Shown piece after piece: positions 19,890-30,300 of a DNA stretch of 64,000 nucleotides (positions within the stretch are counted from its first letter, which is position 1; each line of letters opens with the position of its first letter). Both the position numbers and the translations under genes were made by a program. Below the pieces are notes generated by a model. The model was not told where the DNA came from and searched no databases. It saw only the letters and a program-made list of their open reading frames with translations. Source of the DNA: Gallionellaceae bacterium (GTDB lineage Bacteria; Pseudomonadota; Gammaproteobacteria; Burkholderiales; Thiobacillaceae); contig JAQTLN010000016.1 of NCBI GenBank assembly GCA_028714875.1, forward strand, positions 42,484 to 106,483, read 5' to 3'.

Positions 19890-20330
19890 TTACTCTTCTT
19901 CGGCTTTGCCGGAGGGGTCGGCGGCAATGAACTGGAACACTTTGCCCTCGACACGGAAAGTGCCCAGCCTTACGCCCATATCCGGCGGCGTTTCCTTGAA
20001 TTCCTGGACGCGGCAGGATTGGGTGCTGACCGCGAATACGCGCTTGCCGGTTCTCAGCAGATGCAGAGGTTCCGGATATTCGTCCGGGGCCTTGTAGAAG
20101 GCGATGCGGGTATCCAGCGGCACATCCTTGATGGTCATGCCGCCGCTGCACTGCGGCAGGCGGATGACGGCAACCGCGACCTCCACGGTGTCCTTCCAGA
20201 ACCAGGTCTGGTTGCGCACCAGGGTGACGGCGTGTTCCTTCTCCCCGAAGGAATAGGAGGCCGTGTCCTGAAGACAGCCGGCCAGCGGCAGAACGGCGAG
20301 GAGCAAGAGCGAGCGGGACAGCATATTCAT
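19890..20330 (-). CDS. Predicted lipoprotein of unknown function
   Basis: The 146-residue protein has a type II signal peptide with lipobox LAGC (cysteine at about residue 19), so it is lipid-anchored. The mature part is mostly polar and shows two later cysteines (PQCSGG and [10 protein letters not shown]) that could form a disulphide. No family was recognised. It ends five bases before the ubiD start and may be cotranscribed with ubiD, but its role in quinone synthesis is not implied by sequence. The Glu-rich C-terminus (SGKAEEE) is probably flexible. Confidence 0.75.
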   Translation of the reverse strand: MNMLSRSLLLLAVLPLAGCLQDTASYSFGEKEHAVTLVRNQTWFWKDTVEVAVAVIRLPQCSGGMTIKDVPLDTRIAFYKAPDEYPEPLHLLRTGKRVFAVSTQSCRVQEFKETPPDMGVRLGTFRVEGKVFQFIAADPSGKAEEE

Positions 20331-20511
20331 GAGTGGTCACCTCCAGGGGGCGTATGGACAAGCCGGCGCGCGGTATCGCCCGGTTACTTCGGCCGGCTCG
20401 GCCGGCGGCACACCACTTACGGCCAGCGGCCGGGATTTCTTGAGGTGAAGCTCAACGCCGCCAGCGGAAACAGGGGAGTGATCCGGTTCCCCGCATGCCG
20501 ATTTGATGCCG

Positions 20512-22659
20512 CTACACCGCTTCCAGCTTGGCGTATTCCAGCAGAAACGCCTTCTCGCCGATCTTGGGGAAGTTGATCTTGATTTCCATGTCCGGGGCCT
20601 GGCCCTGATAGCCGGAGACCACGCCTTCGCCATAGCGGACGTGGCTGACCCGGCTGCCGACCTTGAAGGGAACATCGGCCAGGCGGCGCGGCGGCGGCGG
20701 GGCGGCGGGGACGATCTTGCGGGTGACGAAATTCGTGGCCTGCGCGCGAGGCGCGGGTTCCGTGTGGGCAATGCGATTCGATTCTGAGTGCACCAGTTTC
20801 TCCGGGATTTCTTCCAGAAAGCGGGAAGGCAGGCCGTAGCGCACTTGGCCATGCAGCATTCTGGATTGCGCGTGGGTGAGGTAAAGCTGTTTGCGCGCGC
20901 GCGTGATTGCAACGTACATGAGGCGGCGTTCTTCTTCCAGACCGTCGCTTTCGGTCAACGCGTTCTCATGCGGGAACAGGCCTTCTTCCAGGCCGGTGAT
21001 GAATACGGTGTGGAACTCCAGGCCCTTGGCGGCGTGCACGGTCATCAACTGCACCGCGTCCTGGCCCTGCGCGGCTTCGTGCTCGCCGGCTTCGAGGGCG
21101 GCGTGGCCGAGGAAACCTTCCAGGCTCTGGTCTTCATTTTCCTGCGCGAAAGCGGCGGCGGCGTTGGCTAGTTCGCCGAGGTTTTCCACGCGATCCTCGC
21201 CGTCCTTCTCGTTCTTGTAGAACTCCAGCAGGCCGCAGCGGGCGACGACATGGTCGACCTGCTCGGACAGCGGCAGGTTGGCTATTTCCGCGCGCAGTGC
21301 TTCGATAACTTGGACGAAGGGGGCGAACTTCTTGCCACCGGCACAGGCCGCGGCCCACAGGCTGGAGCCGGCGGCGGCCGCCTGGTCGCTCACCAACTCG
21401 ACGCTGCGATTGCCGATGCCGCGCGCGGGGAAGTTCACCACGCGCAGGAAGGCGTTGTCGTCTTCCGGGTTGGCGGTCATGCGCAGGTAAGCCAGGGCGT
21501 GCTTGATTTCGGCGCGCTCGAAGAAGCGCTGGCCGCCATAGACGCGGTAGGGAATGCCGGCGGAAAACAGGGCATGTTCGATGCCGCGTGACATGGCGTT
21601 GGCGCGGTAGAGCACCGCCATGTCGATGTACTGCTCGCCTTCCAGCCTGCGCTGCTGGATTTCCTCGACGATGAAGCGCGCTTCCTCGCCGTCGTTGTAG
21701 GCCTGGAAATGACGAATCCGCTCGCCCTCGCCCGCGTCGGTCCACAGATCCTTGCCGAGGCGGCCTTCGTTGTTGCTGATCACGGCATTGGCGGCGTCGA
21801 GGATGGTGGTCAGCGAGCGGTAGTTACGGGTCAGTTTGATCGGCTGCTCGATGGCGAAATCGCGCATCAGTTGCTGCATGTTGCCGACGTTGGCGCCCCG
21901 GAAGGCGTAGATCGACTGGTCGTCGTCACCCACCGCGAAGAGGGCGCAGTCCGGCCCTTTCAGCAGCTTCAGCCACTCGTATTGCAGGCGGCTGGTGTCT
22001 TGAAACTCGTCCACCAGGATGTGGCGGAAGCGTTCCTGGTAATGCTCGCGCAGCAAGGCGTTGCGTGTGAGCAGTTCGAAGGCGCGCAGCAGCAATTCGG
22101 CGAAATCCACCGCGCCTTCGCGCTGGCATTGCGCGTCGTAGGCGGCGTAGTACTCAGCCAGCCGGGTGCTGAACGGGTCCCAGGCTTCCACCTTGTCGGC
22201 GCGCAGGCCCATTTCCTTGTTCTGGTTGATGAAGCTCTGCACTTTGCGCGGGTCGTATTTCTCGGTATCGACATTGAGCGCGCGCAAGACACGTTTGACG
22301 GCGGAAAGCTGGTCGGAGGAATCGAGGATGGTGAACAGTTGCGGCAGGCCGGCATCGCGGTGATGCGTGCGCAGCAGGCGGTTGCACAGGCCGTGGAAGG
22401 TGCCCACCCACATGCCGCGCGTATTGATGGGCAGCATGGCGGTCAGGCGCGTGAGCATCTCCTTCGCCGCCTTGTTGGTGAAGGTCACCGCCATCAGGCC
22501 CATGGGTGAGACGTGATGCTCCTGAATCAACCAGGCGATGCGGGTGGTGAGCACCCGCGTCTTGCCGGACCCGGCGCCCGCCAGGACGAGCGCGGAAGCG
22601 GGCGTGGTGACGGCGGCGAGTTGGTCGGGGTTGAGACTGGACAGCAGATCGGAAGGCAT
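20512..22659 (-). CDS. uvrD: DNA helicase II UvrD
   Basis: A 715-residue superfamily 1A helicase. Motifs are in order: Walker A GAGSGKT (about residue 27-33), VTFTNKAAKEM, DEFQDTS, VGDDDQSIYAFRGA, and the late motifs TVHAAKGLEF and YVAITRAR. It unwinds DNA 3' to 5' in mismatch and excision repair. The C-terminus ends with a Tudor-like segment (VGSRVSHVRYGEGVVSGYQG) found in UvrD/PcrA and used for RNA-polymerase contact. The start MPSDLLSSLNPDQLAAV at 22659 matches E. coli UvrD; the frame opens seven codons earlier. Rep is the alternative, but the N- and C-terminal features favour UvrD. Confidence 0.92.
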   Translation of the reverse strand: MPSDLLSSLNPDQLAAVTTPASALVLAGAGSGKTRVLTTRIAWLIQEHHVSPMGLMAVTFTNKAAKEMLTRLTAMLPINTRGMWVGTFHGLCNRLLRTHHRDAGLPQLFTILDSSDQLSAVKRVLRALNVDTEKYDPRKVQSFINQNKEMGLRADKVEAWDPFSTRLAEYYAAYDAQCQREGAVDFAELLLRAFELLTRNALLREHYQERFRHILVDEFQDTSRLQYEWLKLLKGPDCALFAVGDDDQSIYAFRGANVGNMQQLMRDFAIEQPIKLTRNYRSLTTILDAANAVISNNEGRLGKDLWTDAGEGERIRHFQAYNDGEEARFIVEEIQQRRLEGEQYIDMAVLYRANAMSRGIEHALFSAGIPYRVYGGQRFFERAEIKHALAYLRMTANPEDDNAFLRVVNFPARGIGNRSVELVSDQAAAAGSSLWAAACAGGKKFAPFVQVIEALRAEIANLPLSEQVDHVVARCGLLEFYKNEKDGEDRVENLGELANAAAAFAQENEDQSLEGFLGHAALEAGEHEAAQGQDAVQLMTVHAAKGLEFHTVFITGLEEGLFPHENALTESDGLEEERRLMYVAITRARKQLYLTHAQSRMLHGQVRYGLPSRFLEEIPEKLVHSESNRIAHTEPAPRAQATNFVTRKIVPAAPPPPRRLADVPFKVGSRVSHVRYGEGVVSGYQGQAPDMEIKINFPKIGEKAFLLEYAKLEAV

Positions 22660-22778
22660 GGGTACGCAGGTTTGCAACAAAAATCAGGTAACGAAGGCGA
22701 CCTGGTCCATCAGGGTATCAGGTAGCGAAAAAGCCGCAACCTGCTCGCGCTACCTCGGGCGAATTCCGCGAGAGGATT

Positions 22779-23165
22779 TCATGGCGGAAAGACGTGCGGG
22801 AGGAACACCAACGCGCCGATCAGGGCGGCGGCGACGGCGAGGATCAGCACGGCGGCGGCGGCCAGGTCTTTCGCCCGGCCCACGCCCGCGTTGAACTCCG
22901 GGGAGACCACGTCGGCCAGGGCCTCGATGGCGCTGTTCATGGCTTCCGCCGCCAGCACCAGGGCGATGGCCAGGATCAGCCAGGCCCATTCCCAACGCGA
23001 GAGATCGAACACCAACGCGGCGGTGATGACCGCGCCGGTCGCGGCCAGGTGTATCCAGGCGTTATGTTGGCTCGTTACCAGGGTGGCCAGGCCGCGCCCG
23101 GCATGGACAAAGCTTCTGGCGCGGGCGGCGAGGGAGAAAGGCGCGCGGCGCACCCTAGGGCTCAT
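22779..23165 (-). CDS. dgkA: Diacylglycerol kinase
   Basis: The 128-residue protein has three transmembrane helices (about 37-55, 58-75 and 98-118) and the conserved active-site block EAMNSAIEALADVV between the second and third. These are the hallmarks of the small prokaryotic diacylglycerol kinase, which phosphorylates diacylglycerol to phosphatidate at the inner membrane. The N-terminus is basic and amphipathic. It overlaps the 3' end of the upstream FAD oxidoreductase gene by 11 bases, so the two are probably cotranscribed. Length is close to the E. coli enzyme (about 122 residues). Confidence 0.92.
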   Translation of the reverse strand: MSPRVRRAPFSLAARARSFVHAGRGLATLVTSQHNAWIHLAATGAVITAALVFDLSRWEWAWLILAIALVLAAEAMNSAIEALADVVSPEFNAGVGRAKDLAAAAVLILAVAAALIGALVFLPHVFPP

Positions 23166-24795
23166 GCCTTGTTCCCGCCACCATGCTCAAGGCCACCGCT
23201 TCCGCGACCTTGATGCCGTCCACGGCGGCGGAAAGGATGCCGCCGGCATAGCCCGCGCCCTCGCCGGCCGGGTAGAGGCCGCGCGTGTTCAGGCTGCGGC
23301 AGTCGGCGTCGCGGGTGAGGCGAATGGGCGAGGAGGTGCGCGTCTCCACGCCGGTGAGCACCGCGTCGTCCATCGCGAAGCCGCGTATCTGTTTGTCGAA
23401 AGCCGGCAAGGCTTCGCGGATTGTGGCGATGACGTAATCCGGCAGACAGGCGGACAGGTCGGTCCAGCGCACGCCCGGCGTATAGGAGGGAATCACCGCG
23501 CCCGCCTCGGTGGAGGGGCGGCCGGCGAGGAAATCGCCGACTTTCTGCGCCGGCGCGCGGTAGTCGCCGCCCCCGGCGACGAAGGCGGCTTCTTCCCACT
23601 GGCGCTGGAAATCCATGCCGGCGAGCGGGTTGGCGCTCACGTCGCCGGGGAAATCGCGCGGCTCGATGCCGACGACGAGGGCGGCGTTGGCGTTGCGTTC
23701 GTTGCGGGAATACTGGCTCATGCCGTTGGTGACCACCCGCCCCGCTTCCGAAGTGGCGGCGACCACGGTGCCGCCCGGGCACATGCAGAAACTGTAGGCG
23801 GAGCGGCCATTGCCGGCGTGGTAGACCAGCTTGTAATCGGCGGCGCCGAGGGTGGCGTTGCCGGCGAATTGGCCGAAGCGGCACTGGTCGATCAGCGCCT
23901 GCGGGTGTTCGATGCGCAAGCCGATCGAGAACGCCTTGGGTTCGATGTAGACGCCACGCTCGTGCAGCATCCGGAAGGTATCGCGGGCGCTGTGGCCGAG
24001 CGCCAGGATGACGTGGTCGGCGGCGATGCGCTCGCCGTCGGCCAGGATCACCGCGCTGATTTGCCGTCCGCCGTCACCCTCCGCGATTTCCAGGTCCACC
24101 ACCCGGCTCTGGAAGCGAATCTCGCCGCCCAGCGCCTCGATCTCGCCGCGCATGTGTTCCACCATCGTCACCAGGCGGAAGGTGCCGATGTGCGGCTTGC
24201 TGACGTAGAGAATTTCCGCCGGCGCCCCGGCCTTGACGAACTCCTCCAACACCTTGCGGCCGTGGTGTTGCGGGTCTTTGATCTGGCTGTAGAGCTTGCC
24301 GTCGGAGAACGTGCCGGCGCCGCCCTCGCCGAATTGCACATTCGATTCCGGATTCAGCTCGCCACGGCGCCACAGGCCCCAGGTGTCCTTGGTGCGCTCG
24401 CGCACCGCCTTGCCGCGTTCCAGGATGATCGGCCGGAACCCCATCTGCGCCAGCACCAGGCCGGCCAGCAGGCCGCACGGGCCGCCGCCGACGATCACCG
24501 GGCGCGAGCTCAGCCCCGCAGGCGCGCGGGTGACGAAGCGGTAGGCCATGTCCGGCGTCGGCTGGACATGCTTGTCGCCACGCAGCCGCTTGAGCACGGC
24601 CGCCTCGTCCTTCACCTCCACATCCAGGCTGTAGATGAGGAAGATCGCGGAACGTTTGCGCGCGTCATAACCGCGCCGGTGGATGGTGAAACCCTGCAAC
24701 TGAGCCGCCGAAATACCTAGTTTCCTGAGAATGGCGGCCGGCAGATCGGCATCGGGGTGGTCGAGGGGGAGTTTGACTTCGGTTAATCGCAGCAT
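23155..24795 (-). CDS. FAD-dependent dehydrogenase (COG2509-like)
   Basis: The 546-residue protein starts with a small basic domain (about 1-90) and then a Rossmann FAD-binding motif VIVGGGPCGLLAGLVLAQMG (about 100-118) ending in the ribose-binding glutamate. Further blocks GELNPESNVQFGEGGAGTFSDGKLYSQI and YPAGEGAGYAGGILSAAVDGIK are typical of the uncharacterised FAD dehydrogenase family that includes bacterial YtfP-like proteins. The substrate is unknown. It is soluble with no signal peptide and overlaps dgkA by 11 bases at its 3' end. Confidence 0.82.
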   Translation of the reverse strand: MLRLTEVKLPLDHPDADLPAAILRKLGISAAQLQGFTIHRRGYDARKRSAIFLIYSLDVEVKDEAAVLKRLRGDKHVQPTPDMAYRFVTRAPAGLSSRPVIVGGGPCGLLAGLVLAQMGFRPIILERGKAVRERTKDTWGLWRRGELNPESNVQFGEGGAGTFSDGKLYSQIKDPQHHGRKVLEEFVKAGAPAEILYVSKPHIGTFRLVTMVEHMRGEIEALGGEIRFQSRVVDLEIAEGDGGRQISAVILADGERIAADHVILALGHSARDTFRMLHERGVYIEPKAFSIGLRIEHPQALIDQCRFGQFAGNATLGAADYKLVYHAGNGRSAYSFCMCPGGTVVAATSEAGRVVTNGMSQYSRNERNANAALVVGIEPRDFPGDVSANPLAGMDFQRQWEEAAFVAGGGDYRAPAQKVGDFLAGRPSTEAGAVIPSYTPGVRWTDLSACLPDYVIATIREALPAFDKQIRGFAMDDAVLTGVETRTSSPIRLTRDADCRSLNTRGLYPAGEGAGYAGGILSAAVDGIKVAEAVALSMVAGTRHEP

Positions 24796-24799
24796 GGAG

Positions 24800-25207
24800 T
24801 TAAAGCCGTATTACATTGAGGCCCACGACGCGCCGGAACGCATCGTCGCCGGTAAACAACACATGGTCGTCGCCGAGTTGCAGGCAACACGCCGCTTGCA
24901 AGGCATCCGGCGTGCGCAGGCCATGCCGCGCCCGAATCACCGTCGCCAGTTCCACCACTTCCCGGGTCATTTCCACCCAGATCAAATCGGGCCGCTGGAA
25001 GAAAGCGTCGTAAGCCGCCAGCGTGGCATGGTCGTCGAGACGCATCGGGCGGATCCGGCATTCCAGCCAGGACAAGCGGCTGACCGCCGCCGCGAGGTTC
25101 GGGAACGCCGCCACGGCGGCCGCCATTTCCGCGCGCACGCGGCCGGCGAACGGTTCGGCGCCTTCGATCAGATAGATCAGGGCGCTGGTGTCGAAGAACG
25201 CAATCAA
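24800..25207 (-). CDS. vapC: PIN-domain toxin (VapC-like)
   Basis: The 135-residue protein is a single PIN domain. The acidic metal-binding residues are visible: DTSALIYL at the N-terminus (aspartate 6), the glutamate in SWLECRIRP, the aspartate in RTPDALQAA and the aspartate pair in FTGDDAFRR. VapC toxins cleave RNA, often tRNA. It overlaps the antitoxin gene by four bases (ATGA), in antitoxin-toxin order, a standard TA arrangement. It ends four bases before the FAD gene begins on the same strand, so read-through into that operon is possible. Confidence 0.88.
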   Translation of the reverse strand: MIAFFDTSALIYLIEGAEPFAGRVRAEMAAAVAAFPNLAAAVSRLSWLECRIRPMRLDDHATLAAYDAFFQRPDLIWVEMTREVVELATVIRARHGLRTPDALQAACCLQLGDDHVLFTGDDAFRRVVGLNVIRL

Positions 25208-25482
25208 CGGTCGGCCCAGCCGTCCCGCTCGGACTGGAGTTCCGCGTCGATTTCACCTCGCTCGCGAATACCGCCGCCCGGCTGCTTCAGCAGCCATTGC
25301 ACCGCGTTCATGCCCTGGGCCAGGGCTGGCCGGCCCTGGGACAGGCGCTGGTATTCCTCTTCGCTGATGACCACGGCGGCAGGCCGGTTGCGCTTGACGA
25401 TATGCAAAGGCCCCTGACGCAGGCCATCCTCGATGGCGGCCATGCCACGGCGTTTGATCTCGGCGGCGGTGACGATATTCAT
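25204..25482 (-). CDS. Phd/YefM-type antitoxin
   Basis: The 92-residue protein starts MNIVTAAEIKRRGMAAIEDGL, followed by LHIVKRNRPAAVVISEEEYQRLSQ. This is the Phd/YefM DNA-binding fold, in which the N-terminal half binds the operator and the C-terminal tail neutralises the toxin. It is first in the pair with the PIN toxin and overlaps it by four bases, so it probably autoregulates the promoter in the upstream 126-base gap. A short inverted sequence GGTACTGAAACTACCCGAACAGTACC (about 25497-25522, in two half-sites GGTACTG/CAGTACC) sits just upstream and may be its operator. Confidence 0.85.
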   Translation of the reverse strand: MNIVTAAEIKRRGMAAIEDGLRQGPLHIVKRNRPAAVVISEEEYQRLSQGRPALAQGMNAVQWLLKQPGGGIRERGEIDAELQSERDGWADR

Positions 25483-25608
25483 GGGGGATGCCTCGTTGGT
25501 ACTGAAACTACCCGAACAGTACCTTGATTGGTGCTGTTCGTCACGACCACATCATGGCGGGGGCGCCGCGCATAAAATCCCGGCCGCTCATTCGACCGGA
25601 GAACCCCC

Positions 25609-26436
25609 ATGAACAACCAACTTGCCGCCCTGGATCAGGTGCAGAGCACCGCCATCGACCTGGGCCTGAAATTCGGCCCCAAGCTGCTGGTGGCCTGTCT
25701 CATCATCCTCGCCGGCCACTTCGCCGGGCGCTGGGTGGGTAAAGGGGTCGAAGGGGTACTGGTCAAACTCGACCTGGATGTCACCCTGCGCATTCTCCTG
25801 GTGCGCATGGTGCGCGTGCTGGTGCTGGGCCTGTTCGTGGTCATGGCCTTGCAGAACCTGGGCGTGGAATTGCTCCCCCTGGTCGCCGGCCTCGGCGTCG
25901 CCGGCGCCGGCTTCGCGCTGGCCATGCAGGGCGTGCTGTCGAATCTCGCGGCGGGCCTGACCATCATCTTCACGCGGCCGTTCCGGGTGGACGAATACGT
26001 TTCCATCGCCGGCGAGGAAGGCCAGGTGGAATCCATCAGCCTGTTCAACACCATCCTCAGCCACTACGACCTTTCCCGCATCGTCATACCCAACCGCAAG
26101 ATCGTCGGTGAAATCATGCACAACTACGGCCAGGTCCGGCAGTTGGACGTGAGTGTCGGCGTCGCCTACGACACCGATCTGAATGGCGCGCTGGCCGCCA
26201 TCGACGCCATCCTGGCCGCCAACCCCAACGTCTTGCGCGAGCCGGCGCCCCTGGTGCAGGTCGCCACCCTGGCGGATTCCTCGGTCAACATCAGCATCCG
26301 CCCCTGGGTTTCGGTGGAAGCCTTCCCCACCGCCTCCAGCGAGATCAACAAGGCCGTGCTGGAAACCTTCCGCGCGAACGGCATCCACATCCCCTTCCCG
26401 CAACGCGAGGTGCGCCTCCTGGGGCAAGCCGGATGA
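25609..26436 (+). CDS. Small-conductance mechanosensitive channel (MscS family)
   Basis: The 275-residue protein has three N-terminal transmembrane helices and the MscS pore helix GLGVAGAGFALAMQGVLSNLAAGL (about 100-123), then the beta domain with FRVDEYVSIAGEEGQVESI and IVIPNRKIV. These features define the short MscS family, which opens under membrane tension to release solutes after osmotic downshock. The size is close to E. coli MscS (286). Its stop overlaps the start of a SemiSWEET gene by four bases, suggesting translational coupling of the two membrane proteins. Confidence 0.93.
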   Translation: MNNQLAALDQVQSTAIDLGLKFGPKLLVACLIILAGHFAGRWVGKGVEGVLVKLDLDVTLRILLVRMVRVLVLGLFVVMALQNLGVELLPLVAGLGVAGAGFALAMQGVLSNLAAGLTIIFTRPFRVDEYVSIAGEEGQVESISLFNTILSHYDLSRIVIPNRKIVGEIMHNYGQVRQLDVSVGVAYDTDLNGALAAIDAILAANPNVLREPAPLVQVATLADSSVNISIRPWVSVEAFPTASSEINKAVLETFRANGIHIPFPQREVRLLGQAG

Positions 26437-26693
26437 CGCCCGATCTCCTGGGCTACGGCGCCGCCGTGTTCACCACCGCCGCCTTCGTGCCGCAGGCGCT
26501 GAAATCCTGGAGCAGCCGCGACCTGTCGGGGATTTCGCTGTCCATGTACAGCCTGTTCACCCTCGGCGTGGCGCTGTGGCTGGCCTACGGCATCGCCCTG
26601 GAAAGCTGGCCGATCATCCTCGCCAACAGCATCACGCTGGCGCTGGCGGGCATGGTATTGGCCCTGAAAATCAGCCACTTGCGGCGTGGCTGA
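26433..26693 (+). CDS. SemiSWEET-family small membrane transporter
   Basis: This 86-residue protein has three transmembrane helices and the PQ-loop signature FVPQALKSWSSRDLSGIS in the first one. Such three-helix proteins dimerise to form sugar or small-solute uniporters in bacteria. Length matches the family. It overlaps the MscS gene by four bases. The substrate cannot be told from sequence. A role in releasing or equilibrating small solutes alongside the channel is only suggested by coupling. Confidence 0.88.
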   Translation: MTPDLLGYGAAVFTTAAFVPQALKSWSSRDLSGISLSMYSLFTLGVALWLAYGIALESWPIILANSITLALAGMVLALKISHLRRG

Positions 26694-26696
26694 GGG

Positions 26697-27239
26697 CTAA
26701 GCCCAACCCGGCCACTCCACAAGCAGCCACTCGCAATTGCCGATCCCGCCGCGCGCGGCCGCGTCCACCTCGCGCCCGGCCAGCGCCGCCACCGCCAGGA
26801 TCGGGTTCTCATGGGATACCGCCAGCACCACGCCTTCGGGATGGCGCGCCGCGATTGCATCGAGAAACCCCTTCAGCCGCGCCATCTGCTCAAGAAAAGA
26901 CTCCCCCCTCTCGGGCTTGACCCGCGCCGGGTCCGGGCCGACCAGATCGTTGAAGGCCGCCACCGGCTGGCCGTCGAGGCCGGAATGGCGCTCATCGAGT
27001 CGCGCGTCGATGGCCAGGGAAAGCGCGCGTCCCGCCAGGATGATCGCGGCGGTCTGGCGCGCGCGCGGGAAGCGCGAGGCATAGGCATGGGTGAAGGGAA
27101 TGCCGCGCAACGCGCTCGCGGCGCTGGCCGCCTGCTCCCGGCCCCGGGCGGTCAACGCCACCGGCCTGCCGGGATCGTCATTGATGTAGCCGCCGACATT
27201 GGCCTCGCTTTCACCGTGGCGGACGCAGTAGAGACGCAT
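26697..27239 (-). CDS. Histidine phosphatase superfamily protein
   Basis: The 180-residue protein starts MRLYCVRHGESEAN, the RHG motif whose histidine is phosphorylated during catalysis. A second motif near the middle (ERHSGLDGQPV) supplies the acid, and the C-terminal histidine is in LAVSHENPILAV. These match the phosphoglycerate-mutase-like phosphatase fold. The substrate could be a phosphosugar, alpha-ribazole phosphate or a protein; the sequence does not decide. It stands alone, convergent with the SemiSWEET gene, with three bases between them. Confidence 0.88.
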   Translation of the reverse strand: MRLYCVRHGESEANVGGYINDDPGRPVALTARGREQAASAASALRGIPFTHAYASRFPRARQTAAIILAGRALSLAIDARLDERHSGLDGQPVAAFNDLVGPDPARVKPERGESFLEQMARLKGFLDAIAARHPEGVVLAVSHENPILAVAALAGREVDAAARGGIGNCEWLLVEWPGWA

Positions 27240-27333
27240 GGCGGGTCAACGGCCGCCGACGGTGAGAAAGTCACCGTTGACGCCGGTAATGAGGGTGAAT
27301 CCATGAGTCGCTTCATTCATGCGGCAGATGATC

Positions 27334-30300
27334 CTAAGCCGGACGATCCAGACCCGTGTGGTTCGCGACCTTCAACGCCCCGTAGACCTTGTGAAGCAGG
27401 TGTTCCAGCGCCAGTTTGCGGAACTCGCCATCGCTCATGAGCTTGCCGAAGATCTCCTCGTTGCCATCCATGCGGTCGATCACCAGACCCTCGAAAGCCT
27501 TTTCGAAGACATAGCGGAAGTCCTCCTTCGAGTTCGACGCCGCCGCTTGTCTGAGCGTGTCGCTCTCGATGGCCTCTTCCTGAATCTGGTCGAAAAAGAG
27601 TTGGTCGGCCTGGGTGAAATCGGTACCGAAGCGTTCGTTGAGCAGGTCAATGAGTTCAGACAGACGGATCACCTGATCCTCCTGCCCGGTGCCCACGTCG
27701 CCGGGCCCTTTGAGCGGAGAGGCGTCACCGCCATGCAGGTCGATTCGGCCCTCGCTGATCTTCTGTAGCCGGTAATACCGCAACGCCACCTCGTCCTCCA
27801 GGTGCTGCGGCCCGCCGCCTTCGCGCCGGGGCAGCTTGGTGAGCAGGAAGCGCAGATAGGTGTAAAGCTGTTCCAGGTCGCTGTCCTGGTAGGGAATCAC
27901 CTGAGAGAGGAAGGCATACAGGTTGCGGAAGTTCACCAGCAGCGCCTTGGCTTCCTCGCGCGCCTCCTCGTCGCGTTCCTCGAAGCGCTCCACCGCCTGA
28001 TCCAGGAAGCCGTTCATGGCGGCGTGGTCCTGGATGCTCTCCTTGCGCCGGGGTTTGAAATACACGGTGCAGAAAGCCTTCACTTCCTCCTCGAAAATCA
28101 GACCCGTTTCCTCTATCTGGTGATGCAGCCGGTAAAGGTGCTGGGCATCGGTCAGCGGCTCGGTGGGCGTGTCCTCGTAATAGGGTTTGAATGCCTTGAA
28201 TATCTCCTCGGGCGTGTTGCGAAAGTCCAGGATGAAGGTGTCCTCCTTGCCCGCGCAGGCTCGATTCAGGCGTGACAGGGTCTGCACCGCCTGAAGGCCG
28301 GTCAGCTTCTTGTCCACGTACATGGTGTGCAACAGCGGCTGGTCGAAGCCGGTCTGGTATTTCTCCGCCACCAGCAGCACCTGATATTCGTGGCTGTCGA
28401 ATTTCTCCGGCAGCTCGCTTTCCTTGATGCCGCCGTTCATGCCCACTTCCGTCCAGGTCTTGCCCGGCGCATCCGGGTCTTCCACCACACCGGAAAACGC
28501 CACCAGCGTTTTCACGTCGCTGTAGCCCTTCTCGGCGATGTATTTATCGAAGGCCAGCTTGTAGCGCACCGCGTGCAGGCGGCCATCGGCCACCACCATC
28601 GCCTTGGCGCGGCCGCCGATCTTGTGGCGCACATGGGCGCGGAAGTGCTCCACCATCACCTCGGTCTTGCCGCGCAGGTTCACCGCATGGAAAGTCAGCG
28701 TGCGCGCCAGGGCGCGCGCCGCCTTCTTGCGTTCCACATGGGGATCATCGTCGCCCACCCGCGCCAATCTGAAATAAGCCTGGTAGGTGATGTAATGCTT
28801 GAGCACATCGAGGATGAACTTCTCCTCGATAGCCTGGCGCATGGTGTAAAGGTGGAAGGGTGCCTCGCCGGTCGGGCCGGGCTCGTCGAATACCTTCTTG
28901 GTCTTGTATTTCGGCGTCGCGGTGAAGGCGAAGAAGCTCAGGTTCGGCTGCTTGCCGCGCTTCAGCATTTCCCGCACCACGCCGGCCAGGGTGTCGGCGT
29001 CGTCGTCCGCGTTTTCGTCAACCCCCAGCCCCTGCTCAACCACATAACGGGCGGCTTCTTGCCGCACCCCCTGCGCGTTCAGCACACCCTTGAGTTCCAT
29101 CGCGCCCTCGCCCGACTGCGAGCTATGCGCCTCATCGACAATCACCGCGAAACGTTTGCCCGCCGTGGAAATGGACAAGTCGGCATGGGTTTCTTCCCGC
29201 AGCTTCTCCAGGGTTTCGGCGATGAAGGGAAATTTCTGCAAGGTAGTGATGATGATGGGCGTGCCCTCGGCCAGCGCCTGCGCCAGTTGCCGGGTGTCCT
29301 CGTCGATCTTCCGCACCACGCCCTGTTTGTGCTCGAACTGATAGATGGTGTTCTGCAACTGCTGATCCAGCACCCGGCGATCCGTCACCACGACGACCGA
29401 ATCGAAAATCTTCCGGTCGCGGGCGTCGTGCAGGCTGGACAAGCGATGCGCCAGCCAGGCGATGGAATTGGATTTGCCCGAACCCGCCGAATGCTGCACC
29501 AGATAATTGCGCCCCGGCCCGTGCGCCTGGGCGTGGGCCACCAGACGACGCACCGAATCGAGCTGGTGGTAACGCGGGAAGATCATCGTTTCCCGACTGA
29601 TCTTGCGGATACCCGCATCCGTCAGAACCCGTTTCTCCTTCACCTCCAGATGCATGAAGCGGCCCAGGATGTCCAACAGGCTGTCGCGCCGCCACACCTC
29701 GCGCCACAGATAAGCGGTGCGGTAGCCGCCATCGGCCGCGGGCGGATTGCCGGCATGGCCCTGGTTGCCCAGGTTGAAAGGCAGAAAATGGGTCTTGTCG
29801 CCGGAAAGCCGCGTGGTCATGGCCACCTCGTCCGGGTCCACCGCGAAATGCACCAGGGTCCGCTGCTTGAATGCGAACAGTGGCTCGCGCGGATCGCGGT
29901 CCTGCTTGTACTGTTTCTTCGCGTCCTCCACCGTCTGGCCGGATAGCTCGTTCTTCAACTCCGCCGTGGCGATGGGCAGGCCGTTGAGAAACAGGGCCAA
30001 GTCCAGGCTCTTGCCATGGGCCACGCCGTAGTAAAGCTGGCGCGTCACGGACAGCACGTTCTCGTCGTACTCCGCCCAGCTCTCCGGATTCAGCCGGTTG
30101 CCGGGCGCGAATACCGCCACCCGCAGCTTCTTGCCGTAACACTTGAAGCCCTGGCGCAGCACCTTGAGCATGCCCTTGGTGTCCAGCTCCTTCACCAGAT
30201 GATCGATGACCACCTTGCCGGTCTCGGCGCCGTGGATGTCGTTCAGGGTCTTCCACACCTTCGCCTGAGTGGCCTGGATGAAACCCAGCACCAAAGCCGG

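Noticed and set aside
19885..20361. N-terminal extension of ubiD
   Set aside because: It overlaps the lipoprotein gene in another frame and has no UbiD similarity; the ATG at 19884 gives the standard start.
27246..27320. Minus-strand frame of 24 codons between the histidine phosphatase and hsdR
   Set aside because: It is short and the ending (GDFLTVGGR) looks like a protein tail, but there is no upstream part or clear ribosome site.
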